Translations under genes and position numbers: made by a program
The notes under the pieces: model-generated
Seen by the model: the letters and a program-made list of their open reading frames with translations, nothing else
What the model was told of the DNA's origin: nothing
The model's database searches: none
In this document: in pieces, positions 1-11,101 of the stretch
Numbering within the stretch: position 1 is the stretch's first letter
Layout of the letters: each line of letters opens with the position of its first letter
Source: Rhizophlyctis rosea
Lineage: Eukaryota > Chytridiomycota > Chytridiomycetes > Rhizophlyctidales > Rhizophlyctidaceae
NCBI GenBank assembly: GCA_027596075.1
Contig: JADGJC010000131.1
Coordinates: forward strand, 42,338-106,337
Length of the DNA stretch: 64,000 bases
Direction of reading: 5' to 3'

Positions 1-3000
1 CTGAATCGCAAAAAAGGAACTGTGAGGTGGCACTGGGGGATGTCTGGAAACGGTTGCGTATACTAACAAGCATTGGGACTGAAGGTGATTTCTGCCTTAT
101 TCTGGTCTTATGATTTATACCATATAGAGGAACAGCCAGACAGGGCACGACAAAGCAGTGGATCCAGCGGAGTCTCACTCGTTCGACTGGCCCGAGCGCA
201 TTGGCAGGCAGCGCTTGTGTATCGTTACTTGGTTCTTAAGTTCCACTTCCTGATCTGCCGGCGTCAAATTGACCGTTTCCGGCAAAGGGCCAAAACAGGA
301 GTCAAGAAGGAGCGATGAGTTCACTACGCCCCAATGGAGTTGCACCCTGTTAGGCTGCGGCGGGTGAAGATGAATGGTTGCTGAATCGAGCCTGCTTGAT
401 ATGACACCCGCATCTTCTCGCTTACTCACGAACTTGGACGAACATGAATGGATCTCAAAACGGGTGTTCATCCATCAAGAGCGTCGCAACCTTTGCGCTG
501 CCAACTAGATTGCCGATACCTTTTGTGGCGAAGTCTGTCTTGGAGATGTCTGTTAAGTGTATGGTCTCAATGTGAAGGAACGTTCCTGATGAACATAGGA
601 ATCCGACATTGAGTGCGAATCCAATGGTGCAATCAAGAACAAAGAGGCGCCCCTATGCTAAGGTCAATAATCTCAGGATGTGCTTGAGTTATGATAATGG
701 ATCTTCATGTTGCTAATGAGGTGGCACGATCATTCCACAGAGATGCATAGGTTGGTTAGGGATCAGCGATCCTTTTTTCTCTTCCAAACTGTATTTTGCA
801 AGAAATGTACCAACAAGCCAAGGACCCCTTGTTCAATCACCCGGTGGTACCTCATCAAACGATTGAATCCGCCGCGGGACACTGTGCGCGCATCATCGAA
901 CGCGCTGCCGCACACAATATAGCTCAAGCATGAATGACCAAAGCACTGCTTCTGAAGCGTCCGGTAGAGAAGATATGGAGGCCACTCATCAGGTCTTTAG
1001 GCCATTAAAAACACAACGTTTAGCCTTAAAAATACATTCCATGACCCTGTCTCAAAAAAACGTGGGCCGCAATTCACTGTTGATAGTATTGACATTTCAT
1101 TTTGTTGATAATAAGATTTCGAGCTTTGACAAAAAAAGTCTGAAAGTCCAGCGCATATTTGGTACATACAACATGCTGCAGAAGATTACGAGATGTGCGC
1201 AGCAAGTGTTCTGGTGGTGGGTTGATGCCACGAACCGGCACATGAGAGTTTCTGGTGGCCACCCATTCTTTTTCTTCTCTGTGTGGTCCAGACAATGGTT
1301 CGGAATGTGTTGTGGATTCTTCATGACGCTCGCAACATAATTGAAGCCTTTGCTTGATTCAAGGTGCTAAGTGGCTTAAGACATCATCGTCATGCTGCTC
1401 TGCGCTCTGGGGAAACGAAATGACGGTAGAGCCTCAGTGATTTCCTTCTGGAGAGTGTCAACGGGTTTCCAATCTTTTTTGTCATGCTGTTGACCATTGC
1501 TACGAGCGCATGCTTACCGTGAGTTACTGTTCATGTCACGAACAGATCAGGTCGCATATGGAACTGATCAAACAATTGCAGCAAAGACAAAAGAGTTGCA
1601 GAAGATATGGATCCCGATGGCATACTTAGCGTGGTTCATTGAGCATGCTACAATTCCCTGCCAAACATTTGTTGAGATGTGGCTTCTCGACTCCTTTGAG
1701 AGTTAAAACAGACGGTCTGCAAACGATGACATTGTTCAGTTGTAAGAGTGCAAACACTGCTGCGCGAAAGAAAAGGTTAGTACGGCTACCAAAGGCGCAA
1801 CAAGGACTCACGATCCGACGTTTTGCGATGCGAGAATCTCCTGCCTCAAACAATTAATAGCCAGTGCTGTATCGCTTCATCATTTTTACTCTTGTGATTT
1901 GAGTCTGAGAAAGTGCTCTTCGGGAGGGAATCTGGATCGGGGTCAAGCGGATGGGCACGGCTTTTGGATGCCCAACGTAGATGTCAACACAAGTGAAACC
2001 AAAGTTCCACCCTTCAATACTTTCCAATCGTGAGCTGTCGATGGAGAAAACAAGTAGAGCCCAAGGAACTGAAAGAAATGAAGGTAAGTCGCGATCGTTG
2101 GTCAACTTCCCTTTCCACATGGACAACGTCGATATATGTGGAAGATTGGTGAGCGGGTACCGTTGTCCTCAAAGCTCCTCAACAGCCACTCGCTGGCTAT
2201 TTACATATGGATGGACCCTCGGGTTGTCTGGGTCATCGTGAAATGCCGGTCGGGGACGATGCCATTTTTAGCCTTTGAGCTTTAATAGGTGATTCTTCAA
2301 TCACTTTGCAGATGAATTCATTGGCTCGATCTGTCAAGAACGGAAGGATGCGATGGACTGCATGTGGTGAACAACTCGTTGCCTTCAAGATGCATGTCGC
2401 CCATCTCGGAATAATGCCGAATTGGGCTTGACGGCTGATTTGGCATATGCCTGGGAGAACAGATCATAAGTTTTTCTATCGCAGAAAAAGATGTTGATGG
2501 AGACTTTGGATCCAAATGTAGGGCCAGCTGCACTGTCCACTTTGCCCTGTCCTCTGCACTTTTGCCTACTTTACTTACTTTGCATTGTCCAGTATGATCA
2601 ACTATGATCGACGAGAGCTTCATTTAAGTTGGCGGGCAAAAAGGCAGGCAAGCACTACCAAAAGTGTAAGACTGCAATGTTGTCATATTCGGAGGTTGCA
2701 TGAGTGGGAATTGATTATCATGAGCCGGTACATCCTCAATCATCCCATTGCTTACTAAGGTGATGCCCTACGGTACCCTTTCAGAGTGCAGATCTTTGTT
2801 TCTTGTTCAGTCGGCTTCCACTGCCCATTCTCATGCGGTAGGATTCGAGGTTCGGTTCCTTGGTCATGGTGGCCGGACTCGGATCCTGCGCCTAGAGAGT
2901 GTCTACGGTCAATGAGACATTGGGGTTTGATAAAAAGGAATCCTAAGGCGCCGCGTTGAACAAAGCCTCGTGAGCAAAACACATGATGATGGCCAAATAC

Positions 3001-3618
3001 GGGGTTGCAGGCAGTTCATCATCATCGGTCATTTTGTTCGATTGTTTTGATCGCATGTTGTGATTCATTAGTATACCACGCTTGAGTGTGCTGTCAACTA
3101 CAATCCACTCAACCCCTCCTTCTTATATGCACGCGCCTCCGAAGCTTTGATATGTAATTTTCATTCACGCGGCGGCGGTGGAGTGTCTCCGTATGATTGC
3201 AGATGTGTGTGGTGTGCGCTGTTATATGAATTCCAGTCACGCGACGTGCCTGCTGCTTACCCTCAACCCTTCCCACCAGCGAAGACCGCAGATACGGAAC
3301 GTTCGTGGTGAAGAAGAGGGGATCGCCAGAGCAGCAGCAGAGCGAAAGCAAGAAGGACCCTTCACTTGCTCTCTTTTGTGTTCTGTGCTTACACCAATTT
3401 AGTTGTATCCATCCGTTCGGACGCGTTTCTTGCTGTGACGACTGCGCGCAAACTTTTCACACTCAAACACCCCCAAAACGGGTGATCCTTTCTTCTTTGC
3501 TACTCTACGCGTCACTCTCACTCTGTGACAGCCCTTTCCCACGCTCCCATCAACTTTCCCACACTACAATCTCATCTGGCATTCATCCTCAGCCCATTCC
3601 AGACGTACTGATCACAAC
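1..3618. other. Gene-poor stretch and upstream region of the zinc-knuckle gene
   Basis: Only short reading frames occur on both strands, with no family similarity, no convincing splice-linked exon chain and no tRNA or rRNA that I can see. The last 250 bases are C/T-rich, as expected for a promoter and 5' leader of the gene beginning at 3619. I see no transposon protein or terminal repeats. Confidence 0.5.
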
Positions 3619-5669
3619 ATGATCAGCGTCTATCCCCACCACCGTACTGTAGGGCAGCCATCCGCGGATCTGCCCCACCATCCTTCACACTTCGATGCTT
3701 CCCTCACTGGCTGGCCTAGATCGCCCGCCCGGGACCAAAGTCAGCAACCACACCACCTACCAGATCGTCATCTCCTTCCGCAACCGCTCATGCCTACACC
3801 CCACCTTCCCTCTGTACCCGCATCTCAGTCTTACCTTCGTGCACCACAACCGCCAGATCATCTCCAACCGCCTCACCACCACCAGCAATATGCCCACTCA
3901 GACTCGATAGTGGACTTTTTGCTCGGTAACGGTGACACGCAATTTGAGAACGACGAAAACCTTGGCGATGTAGGGCTTGGAGGACGGGTGGGCACCATGC
4001 ACACTGACGGCAGAGGAAAGATGCCGATTGGGGAAGGAATGAACGGTGGAGGTGGCGGCATGGTAGGGATGGGACTCGAATCCCACGGCTACGGCGCATC
4101 CCATCCGCACGACACAATTCCCACCTCTCATCCACATCTCAACTCCTACATTTTCCACGATTCCCCTTCTCCACCACCTTCACCCCACCCACTCTCCTAC
4201 CCCGCCCACATCATGTCCCGACGCAGCGAAGCGCCCATCCCAGCCTTACATCCCGCATCTTTCGATCACCACCAGCACCACCACTACCTCCACCACCATC
4301 CCACACGCGCATTCGAAGACCAACTAAGCGCAAGGTTTGCCGGGCTGGATCTGGAAACAGGCAGCGGCGGCTCAGTCAGAGAAGAACAAGCCCGTGCCGC
4401 CATCCGAGACGCACAGGGCGACTTCGGACCCTCAGACCATATCCCCTTCCCCTTCGCACCACCCGACCACCGCCCACCCACATCTCCACCCGACCCGCTA
4501 GCCGACACCGCCACCTCCGTCATCAAACCCTTCCTGATGGACTCACCCATGCAAGTCCGATCCCGCAGCTCCTCCGCCGCCGAAGACCACCACGACCACG
4601 TGCTGCATAAGCGGTATAGCGATAGCAATCTTTCCCGCCAATCGCAGCAACAGTCGTACTTGGCGTTGCTGGCGCATGAGGAGAGGTTGCATGGCTTGAA
4701 AGGCGGGAGGAACTTGGCGGGTATGGGGCCGGGAATTGGTGGTGGGTTGGATGTGGACGATTTGTTGGGGGGTTGGTATTCTAGACCGTGGAGAGAGGTG
4801 CCGCCGAGTGGATATGTGTGCAAGTTGTGGTATGTAACATGGGTCTCTCTGGACTTGACAGAGTTTTCCACTTTCTGTTTTAGTCTCGCCCATTCCATGA
4901 GCCCATCCTAACATCCTTGGAACATCACGCAGCATGGTCGAAGGCCACTGGCTCAAAAACTGCGCCCTATACCGCGAACGAAGGCGAGAAAACATCCAGC
5001 AGTTTGGGCTGTTCCCGCCGGGACATAACCCGCATCATAGGCATCATCATCATCATGGCCACCATTCGCGGGAACGGGCGTTTTCGTTTGATGCGGGGCA
5101 GGGGCATCGTGGGGAGCGGGAACGGGAGAGGGAGAGGGAGAGGGAACGGGAGAGGGGTGAGAGGGATAGGGAGAGGGAACGAGGTGGGGGCAGTCCGACG
5201 CCGCCGCCGAAGGGGTATGTGTGTCGAAAGTGTTGTACGCCGGGGCATTGGTGAGTTTTTCCGAAAGTCATTTTTGAGTGGTAAAATGTGAGTTGACGGC
5301 GATGCTAACTGGATTGAATGGATGAAATTGAATGTAGGATCCAACATTGCCCGTACTCGAAGCATTCGACCCCGCCGGAGGGGTATACTTGCAAGGTAAG
5401 CACCATCTTTGAGACGAAGCCCCTAATGCAAGACTTGCAAGGCTATAAAGAGGGAGGGATAGAAAGATGGGAGGAGATTGTGAAAAATCTTTCAGGACGA
5501 GGCCGGGGGCAAAAGGAAAAAAAGAACATCTGGCCGCATCTGGTCAAATTCAATCTCATGGGCTTTCCCCTTCCATCTTTTGCGACTTTTCATCTAGATC
5601 TGCGCAGTGAAAGGTCACTGGATCTACCAATGCCCTAAACGTCTCCCGCGGTCGCTCATGAATTATTGA
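3619..5669 (+). CDS. Protein with three CCHC zinc knuckles and a His/Pro-rich N-terminus
   Basis: Exons 3619-4829, 4933-5250, 5338-5395 and 5598-5669; 552 residues. Splicing restores three knuckles of exact form C-x2-C-x4-H-x4-C: CKLCMVEGHWLKNC, CRKCCTPGHWIQHC and CKICAVKGHWIYQC. Each is preceded by P-P-x-G-Y-x-C. Intron 1 splits the second Cys codon of knuckle 1, intron 2 splits the Trp codon in knuckle 2, and intron 3 lies between the first Cys-Lys of knuckle 3 and the rest. Residues 1-390 are low-complexity, rich in His, Pro and Ser, and the stretch between knuckles 1 and 2 has a His run and a long Arg-Glu repeat. PPxGYxC knuckles are known in RNA-processing proteins (Mpe1/RBBP6, CPSF30 relatives), so single-stranded RNA binding is likely; the precise role is unknown. 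The gene converges on CBP20. Confidence 0.85.
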
Positions 5670-6307
5670 TTGGGTGGGGGTTTTTAGTTTGTTGGGTGGG
5701 GCGAGGGGAGTGTGTGTTGCCTGCGTTTTTTTTTTTTTTGCTTCGATGACAGAGAAGTTCTCGCTTTTTTTTTTCCTCCTTTTTTGGCGGTCGGGCGGTG
5801 TTCAAGCATACAGTTTAATCCTTTCTCCATACTTTCCTCTTCTATAATGGCTCTTGCACTGAAAAAAAAAACGTTAATACACGCTTTTTTGTTTTTTGTT
5901 GTTTGTTTTTGTTTGTGCATTTTTTTTTATTTTTTTTTTTGTTTTAGTCATAGTATTAGTCGGGTGCTTTTTTGTGTTTCATTTTTGCGTAGTTAGTGTG
6001 TCTTTCCATTTGTTTTTTGCGTCATGGTGTGTTGTTGTTTGCTTCTGTTTATGTTTTCTCATTCCCGAATCTTTTTCTAATAAGAGTTGTTACACATGCT
6101 GGTGTTTTTGATTCTCACGTTTATCATCGAATGGCGTCTTCCGTTCCGGATGGGAGAGTCCGCATGCAAAGCCTTCAATCCTGGTTCATATTTACAAATT
6201 TCCCCATCTTTATTTTGTACAAGCAATAAGCGGGACGCCAATAAGCTGCCGAGCACCGTACTCAATGGTGTTTGTTTTCGGGTATCATTTTCCAAAGAAG
6301 GGGGAGA
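5670..6307. other. T-rich convergent intergenic region
   Basis: This separates the ends of the zinc-knuckle gene (+) and CBP20 (-). From about 5725 to 6080 the + strand is dominated by T-runs of 8-12 bases broken by G. It probably holds the 3' UTR and terminator of the zinc-knuckle gene and, on the other strand, the 3' UTR of CBP20. The frames here are low-complexity artefacts. Confidence 0.55.
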
Positions 6308-7633
6308 TCAATCCTCGTCCTCGTCGTCGCCGTCTCGGTCTCCGCGGAAACGCGGGTTTTGTCGCTTTTGATGTGGAGAAGGTTAATGGGAATGAAAAGT
6401 TTTCTTGACTGAGAAATGCAGAAACTTACGTCCGTGTCCCGTGCCCGCTTGGACGGTGTGTCATGCGGCGGGGGGGACTGGCTGTCCGGGCGCCGTCCTC
6501 TCTTTTTCGCAGCTGTTTGACCGCGCGTAAGCAAGAGTTCTAAGTCCACGCCAACAAAATGAATTCCCATACTCACATCCACCACCACCCCTTACACCCG
6601 TCCCCACATAGTAGTCCCCCTCCGCACCCTCGGGCACCGCGCCGTGGCCCCCTGCGTCCCCAGCATACCGATCGTACTGATCCTGCTCCCTCTGCTCCTC
6701 CTCCGCCTGTCTCATCGCAGCATTGGCGCCGTACCCGCCCCGACCCGCGTCGTAGTCCTCCCGGTGCTCGTCGCGCACTTGCCCGCCCGATTTCCCGCGC
6801 CCGTATTGCCGGCCGGCCGTGAATCCCGGGTCGATGTCGGTTCGGATGATGCGTTCGTCGAGCTTTGTGCCGTTGATGAAGGACATGCAGTCGAGGGCCG
6901 ATTGGCGGTGGTAGTATCTATGTGTGTGGGTGATTATAAGTAAGGCTCCTTGCACATTGCGGTCGCTCATTCGACAGTCATCCGCAACCCAACCCTACCC
7001 CCCATCCAACCCAACCCAACTCAGCCCAATCCAACACAACCCTCCCTACCCTTCCCTTCCCACCCCACCCCACGAACCAACCCCACCCAACCACCCCAAC
7101 TCCAGCCCACTCCAACTCAATCAACCCAATCCACCCAATCCAATTCTTCCAACTTCCCGCGACACTAGCCAATCCTACTCAAGCGTCCAACCCAACGCAG
7201 CCCACACCAACTCAGCCCACCCAAACAAGGTCTACTATTCAATCCACCCGACTCACCCAACCCAGCCCCACCCGTTCACCAACCCTACCCTGAGCCCAAT
7301 ACCAATACTCACTCAACAAAACAAAACCCACAGGGCGTATGTTTATTCCTATCAAGACCCATGATGATTCTCTTTATTTCTCCGGTCTTTGAGAAGAGTT
7401 CGTATATTTGTTCTTCGGTAGTGAAGAAAGAGAGGTTTCCTACGTAGAGGGTTGTTGAAGCAGCTAGGGCTTTTGAGAGGGAGGTTGAGTCGCCCTGGAG
7501 TGAGGATTATCGAGTTAGTATGATGGACGAGAGAGGGGGAAAGGGGGAAGGGGACGGGACGTACACCGTATTTTTGGTCGCGGTAGGTGGAGGGTGCGCC
7601 GAGGGCTGGGACTATTGGTTTGAATTTTGACAT
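6308..7633 (-). CDS. CBP20: Nuclear cap-binding protein subunit 2 (CBP20)
   Basis: Exons on the minus strand: 7565-7633, 7313-7494, 6577-6917, 6430-6512 and 6308-6364; 243 residues. The product is the small, cap-contacting subunit of the nuclear cap-binding complex, which binds m7G-capped transcripts with CBP80. One RRM spans about residues 37-115, with RNP2 [11 protein letters not shown] and RNP1 CGFCFVEYY. It is followed by the diagnostic C-terminal clamp: [19 protein letters not shown], then [20 protein letters not shown] and YDAGRGGYG. The conserved Tyr residues and the Arg/Asp set that contact the cap are present. The tail is longer than in animals: an acidic stretch, a KKRGRRP segment and a final D/E-rich end. 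Three introns are 64-70 bp; the second is 395 bp and made of G-rich repeats on the coding strand. The family call is secure; the last two splice sites are inferred from frame. Confidence 0.92.
6985..7305 (-). repeat. Degenerate TTGGG-type repeat filling CBP20 intron 2
   Basis: The plus strand reads as CCCAAC/CCAACC/CCCAAT words for about 300 bases, so the transcribed (minus) strand is a string of TTGGG and GTTGGG units with drifting spacing. It lies almost exactly within the 395-bp intron (6918-7312). The units are irregular, so this is a decayed microsatellite or a strand-asymmetric G-rich intron, not a clean tandem array. Confidence 0.8.
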
Positions 7634-9123
7634 CGTTTTGGTGTGTTGCTTTGGTGGAGGTGGAGGTGTGGGAGTGGTTTCGAGAGTGTGGTGAGCTGGG
7701 ACGCAGATGCTGATCGTGGGAAGAGTTGAGGATGTGTGGGAGCATGGGAACAGAGAGATGAGACATCGTGGACGGTGGCTTGAAGATTGGTGGCTTCAAA
7801 ATTTGTGGCTTTCAGCGGCAAGGCGCGCGGCAAGAGCCTGGCTGACTTGAGTCGGCTGCAGTGAGGACCCCACAACCAGAACCGGGCACACGGTACGCGG
7901 AAAAGCAAACAACAAAAGGCCTTGACCGCATCCGAGTTGTCGGCGCTGGGATAAACAGAGTTTTCCCGTCGTTTTGTGTTACGGTGTGCACTCCAACATC
8001 ATGTGAAATATCCACCATGCGGATCAAAGTTTATCCCACTGTGTGCTCGACCAATAGAAATGCTCGCATATCATGGTGAAGGGGTCGCGAACGACCGTAA
8101 TTTTGGTGGGAGATGATCAATGGGTCCAGCCCGCATTTGGAACATTTGAGATCAGTATGCCACATATGGGCAAGGGGGGCGTGAATCAGTCTGAAACGGG
8201 CTGATACGGCCAAACGCCCATTTGAAGATGGGTGGCTTGTATATGGTTGCCATGATGAGATTGTTTACATCCATTCACAAGCCCCGAGGCAGCCTCAAAA
8301 TGTTACCACTGGTAAAGACGGGGACCCTGCTGAGAACCCTGAGCAGTCGCCCGCCACACTGGTATGGTTACTTTTACCCCCCACCCCACAGGGCCCACAC
8401 GCACTTGGTCCGCAGGTGCCCCTCTGGTACTCCCTCTCGTTTCTCACTCGTCCTTGTTCTTCGCTTCATTCAGCTTTGCGTTCACACACAGGCAGTGTTT
8501 TGCCAAGGTCAGTATTTCGCCGCAACCGTGTGGGCATGGGACTTCGGATTTGTCAACTTGTCAATGTCGGGCGAGAAGAAGGAAGTCCGAATGGCGTGGG
8601 ACTGGAGATGGCGATGGTGGTACAGCGCAGACCTCTTGTATTGCCAGTGGAGAAGTGGAGGCGGATGAAATTTGGATGTGGGTGAGGCAACCTTGGGCAA
8701 CTTTGGTGCGGCTTGCAACCCACAAATCACACCGAGTGTGTGCCCGCGTTGCTGGGTCGTGGAATGGGCACACTCGCAGAGTCGGTCCCACTGACCCAAC
8801 TGCCAAATTGTAATAGCAACAACATTCCCATTCACCAAAAACAATCTGCACCCTTCCATCTATGATTGATAACAGGAGAACTCACTCAACACCCCTTCTC
8901 TCTTTGTTCACGCAGATTTGCATTTCGGACACTCGACTGGAAGATCTGTTGCGTGCAGTCCCAGAGCGCATACCACATATTACTTGCACAGTATCGGCGA
9001 TTGACATATAGGTGAGTAGTGAAGCCTGAGCAACCCCTCTTCGTCTCGGTGAATTCTGACAATTGCATCCTTTTCGCAGGTCGCACCCACGTCATATACC
9101 TACTTTACTGATTCGTTGTTAAA
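7634..9123. other. Divergent intergenic region between CBP20 and ALAS
   Basis: The two genes diverge from this 1.5-kb region, which should hold both promoters. Some frames exceed 140 codons (8222-8813, +) but they overlap each other and have no family similarity or codon pattern that I trust. The region just before 9124 is pyrimidine-rich with AG dinucleotides and could contain a 5' UTR intron of ALAS; I cannot fix it. Confidence 0.4.
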
Positions 9124-11101
9124 ATGGAGGCCTTCCTAACCCAAGTCTCACGTAACTGCCCTTTCCTTCGCCGCACTCCGACATCTGCCCTTAGGCAGTT
9201 GTCTACCATGCCGGCAAAGCCCAAGGAGCAGCCTGGTCAGCTCGGCCAACCCAAGAACGCTCTTGTCGCGGCCGCGCACCAGTGCCCTGTCATGTCAAAG
9301 GCCATCGCCTACAAACAGGCCAACGAGGCTGCTACGAGGAACATTTCCACCTCGCCCAAGTGCCCGTACGCTGCTGCTGCCGCCACTGCCATGCCGGAGC
9401 CCCCGGTGCACCCTGGTGTTTACCTTGGTCACTCTCACTCCTCGGCCGCGCACACTGAGCAGGTCGTTCATCCCACCTCGTACCCTGTTCCTCAACCCAT
9501 GCGTAAGTCAACAGTTTCTTTCAATCAATTTTCTTGGCAGAAGGGAATCTCATAGATATCCTTTTCCGACAGCCGCTCGTCCTGCAAAGGAGAAGGTTGT
9601 TCATCCGGTCCAGCCAGCTACAGCACCCTTTGACTATGAATCTTTCTACCAACACGAATTGGAGAAGAAACATAAGGACAAGAGCTACCGGTACTTCAAC
9701 AACATCAACCGATTGGCAAAGAGGTTCCCCACAGCACACACCGGAACTGGCGAACACGTCACAGTATGGTGCTCAAACGATTACCTGGGCATGAGCAAGC
9801 ATCCGAACGTCATTCAAAGCATGAAGTGAGTATTCGACCAGATGTGCACAGCAGTAGCATTGCGCAGATTCCTTACCTCTGCATCCACTCAGGGACACGC
9901 TCGACAAATACGGTGCCGGCGCCGGGGGCACGCGCAACATCGCCGGCAACGCCCAACTCCACCTCAGCCTCGAAAACGAGCTCGCAGCCCTCCACAACAA
10001 ACCCGCCGCCCTAGTCTTCTCCTCCTGCTTCGTCGCCAACGACGCCACAATCTCCACCCTCGCCTCCAAACTCCCCGGCTGCGTCATCTTCTCCGACAGC
10101 TCCAACCACGCGTCCATGATCCAGGGTATCCGCCACTCGGGCGCCCAGAAGAAGATCTTCCGCCACAACGATGTTGCTCATTTGGAGCAGTTGTTGCAGA
10201 GTGTTGATATCAACACTCCGAAGTTGATTGCGTTTGAGAGTGTTTATTCTATGTGTGGGAGCATTGGGCCTATTAAGGAGATTGCGGCGTTGGCGAGGAA
10301 GTACAATGCGATTACGTTTTTGGATGAGGTGCATGCTGTTGGGATGTATGGACGTCATGCGGGTGGTGTTGCGGAGTACATTGATGCGATGGATGAGATT
10401 GATATTATCACGGGGACGCTTGGGAAGGCGTTTGGTGTTGTTGGTGGTTATATTGGTGAGTTTTTCACTCTTTATTGCGTCAGGTGTAAATTTCATCAAA
10501 ACAAGAACGTCAAACTTATTCCGTCATTACGCACAACCCCCCAGCCGCCTCCGCCGCCCTCGTCGACATGATCCGCTCCTACGCCCCCGGCTTCATCTTC
10601 ACCACCTCCCTCCCTCCCGCCGTCGTTGGCGGCGCCCTAACCTCCATCCGCCACCTCCGCTCCTCCCAAGCCGAACGCACCGGCCAACAACTCAACACCC
10701 GCGCCCTCAAATCCCGTCTCGCATCCCTCGACATCCCCGTCGTGCCCAACCCCTCTCACATCGTGCCCGTGCTTATCGGTGACGCCGAAACCGCCAAGTC
10801 GGTGTCTGACGAGTTGTTGTATAAGTACAAGATTTACGTCCAGAGCATTAATTACCCGACGGTCGCGAAGGGAGAGGAGAGGTTGAGGATTACGCCGACT
10901 CCGGGGCATACGGAGGAGCATATGGAGTATCTTGTGGGTGCGTTGCAGACTATTTGGCATGAGAGGGATTTGAAGATGGTTGGGGATTGGGAGAAGGAAG
11001 GTGGGAGGGCTGGTGTTGGGAAGGGGTGCAGTGTTGAGCAGTTGGTTGTTGAGAGGGATCTTGGGTTGGGTGAGCCTGAAAGGTTGGTTGCTACTGCTTA
11101 G
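9124..11101 (+). CDS. HEM1: 5-aminolevulinate synthase, mitochondrial
   Basis: Exons 9124-9502, 9573-9825, 9893-10455 and 10545-11101; 583 residues. A PLP enzyme of the alpha-oxoamine synthase family that condenses glycine and succinyl-CoA to 5-aminolevulinate, the first step of haem synthesis, in the mitochondrial matrix. Seen: an Arg/Ser-rich presequence with no early acidic residues; then the catalytic core with [54 protein letters not shown] (PLP-ring aspartate) and [13 protein letters not shown], whose Lys forms the Schiff base. Three Cys-Pro dipeptides, of the haem regulatory motif type, lie at about residues 12, 54 and 80 (NCPF, QCPV, KCPY), upstream of the core. Feedback of haem on import or stability is known for such motifs in other ALAS enzymes and is an inference here. 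Introns are 67-89 bp. The C-terminus extends past the usual end with a Glu/Gly-rich tail. Confidence 0.96.

Noticed and set aside
3873..4158. Open minus-strand frames opposite the zinc-knuckle gene
   Set aside because: They are antisense to a His/Pro-rich exon and reflect its base composition.
6559..6943. Plus-strand Pro/Arg-rich frames over CBP20 exon 3
   Set aside because: The minus strand encodes the highly conserved CBP20 C-terminal clamp.
8222..8813. Overlapping plus-strand frames upstream of ALAS
   Set aside because: Three frames are open at once, with no motif or splice support; compositional artefact.
10011..10499. Long minus-strand frame across ALAS exon 3
   Set aside because: Antisense to the catalytic core of ALAS.
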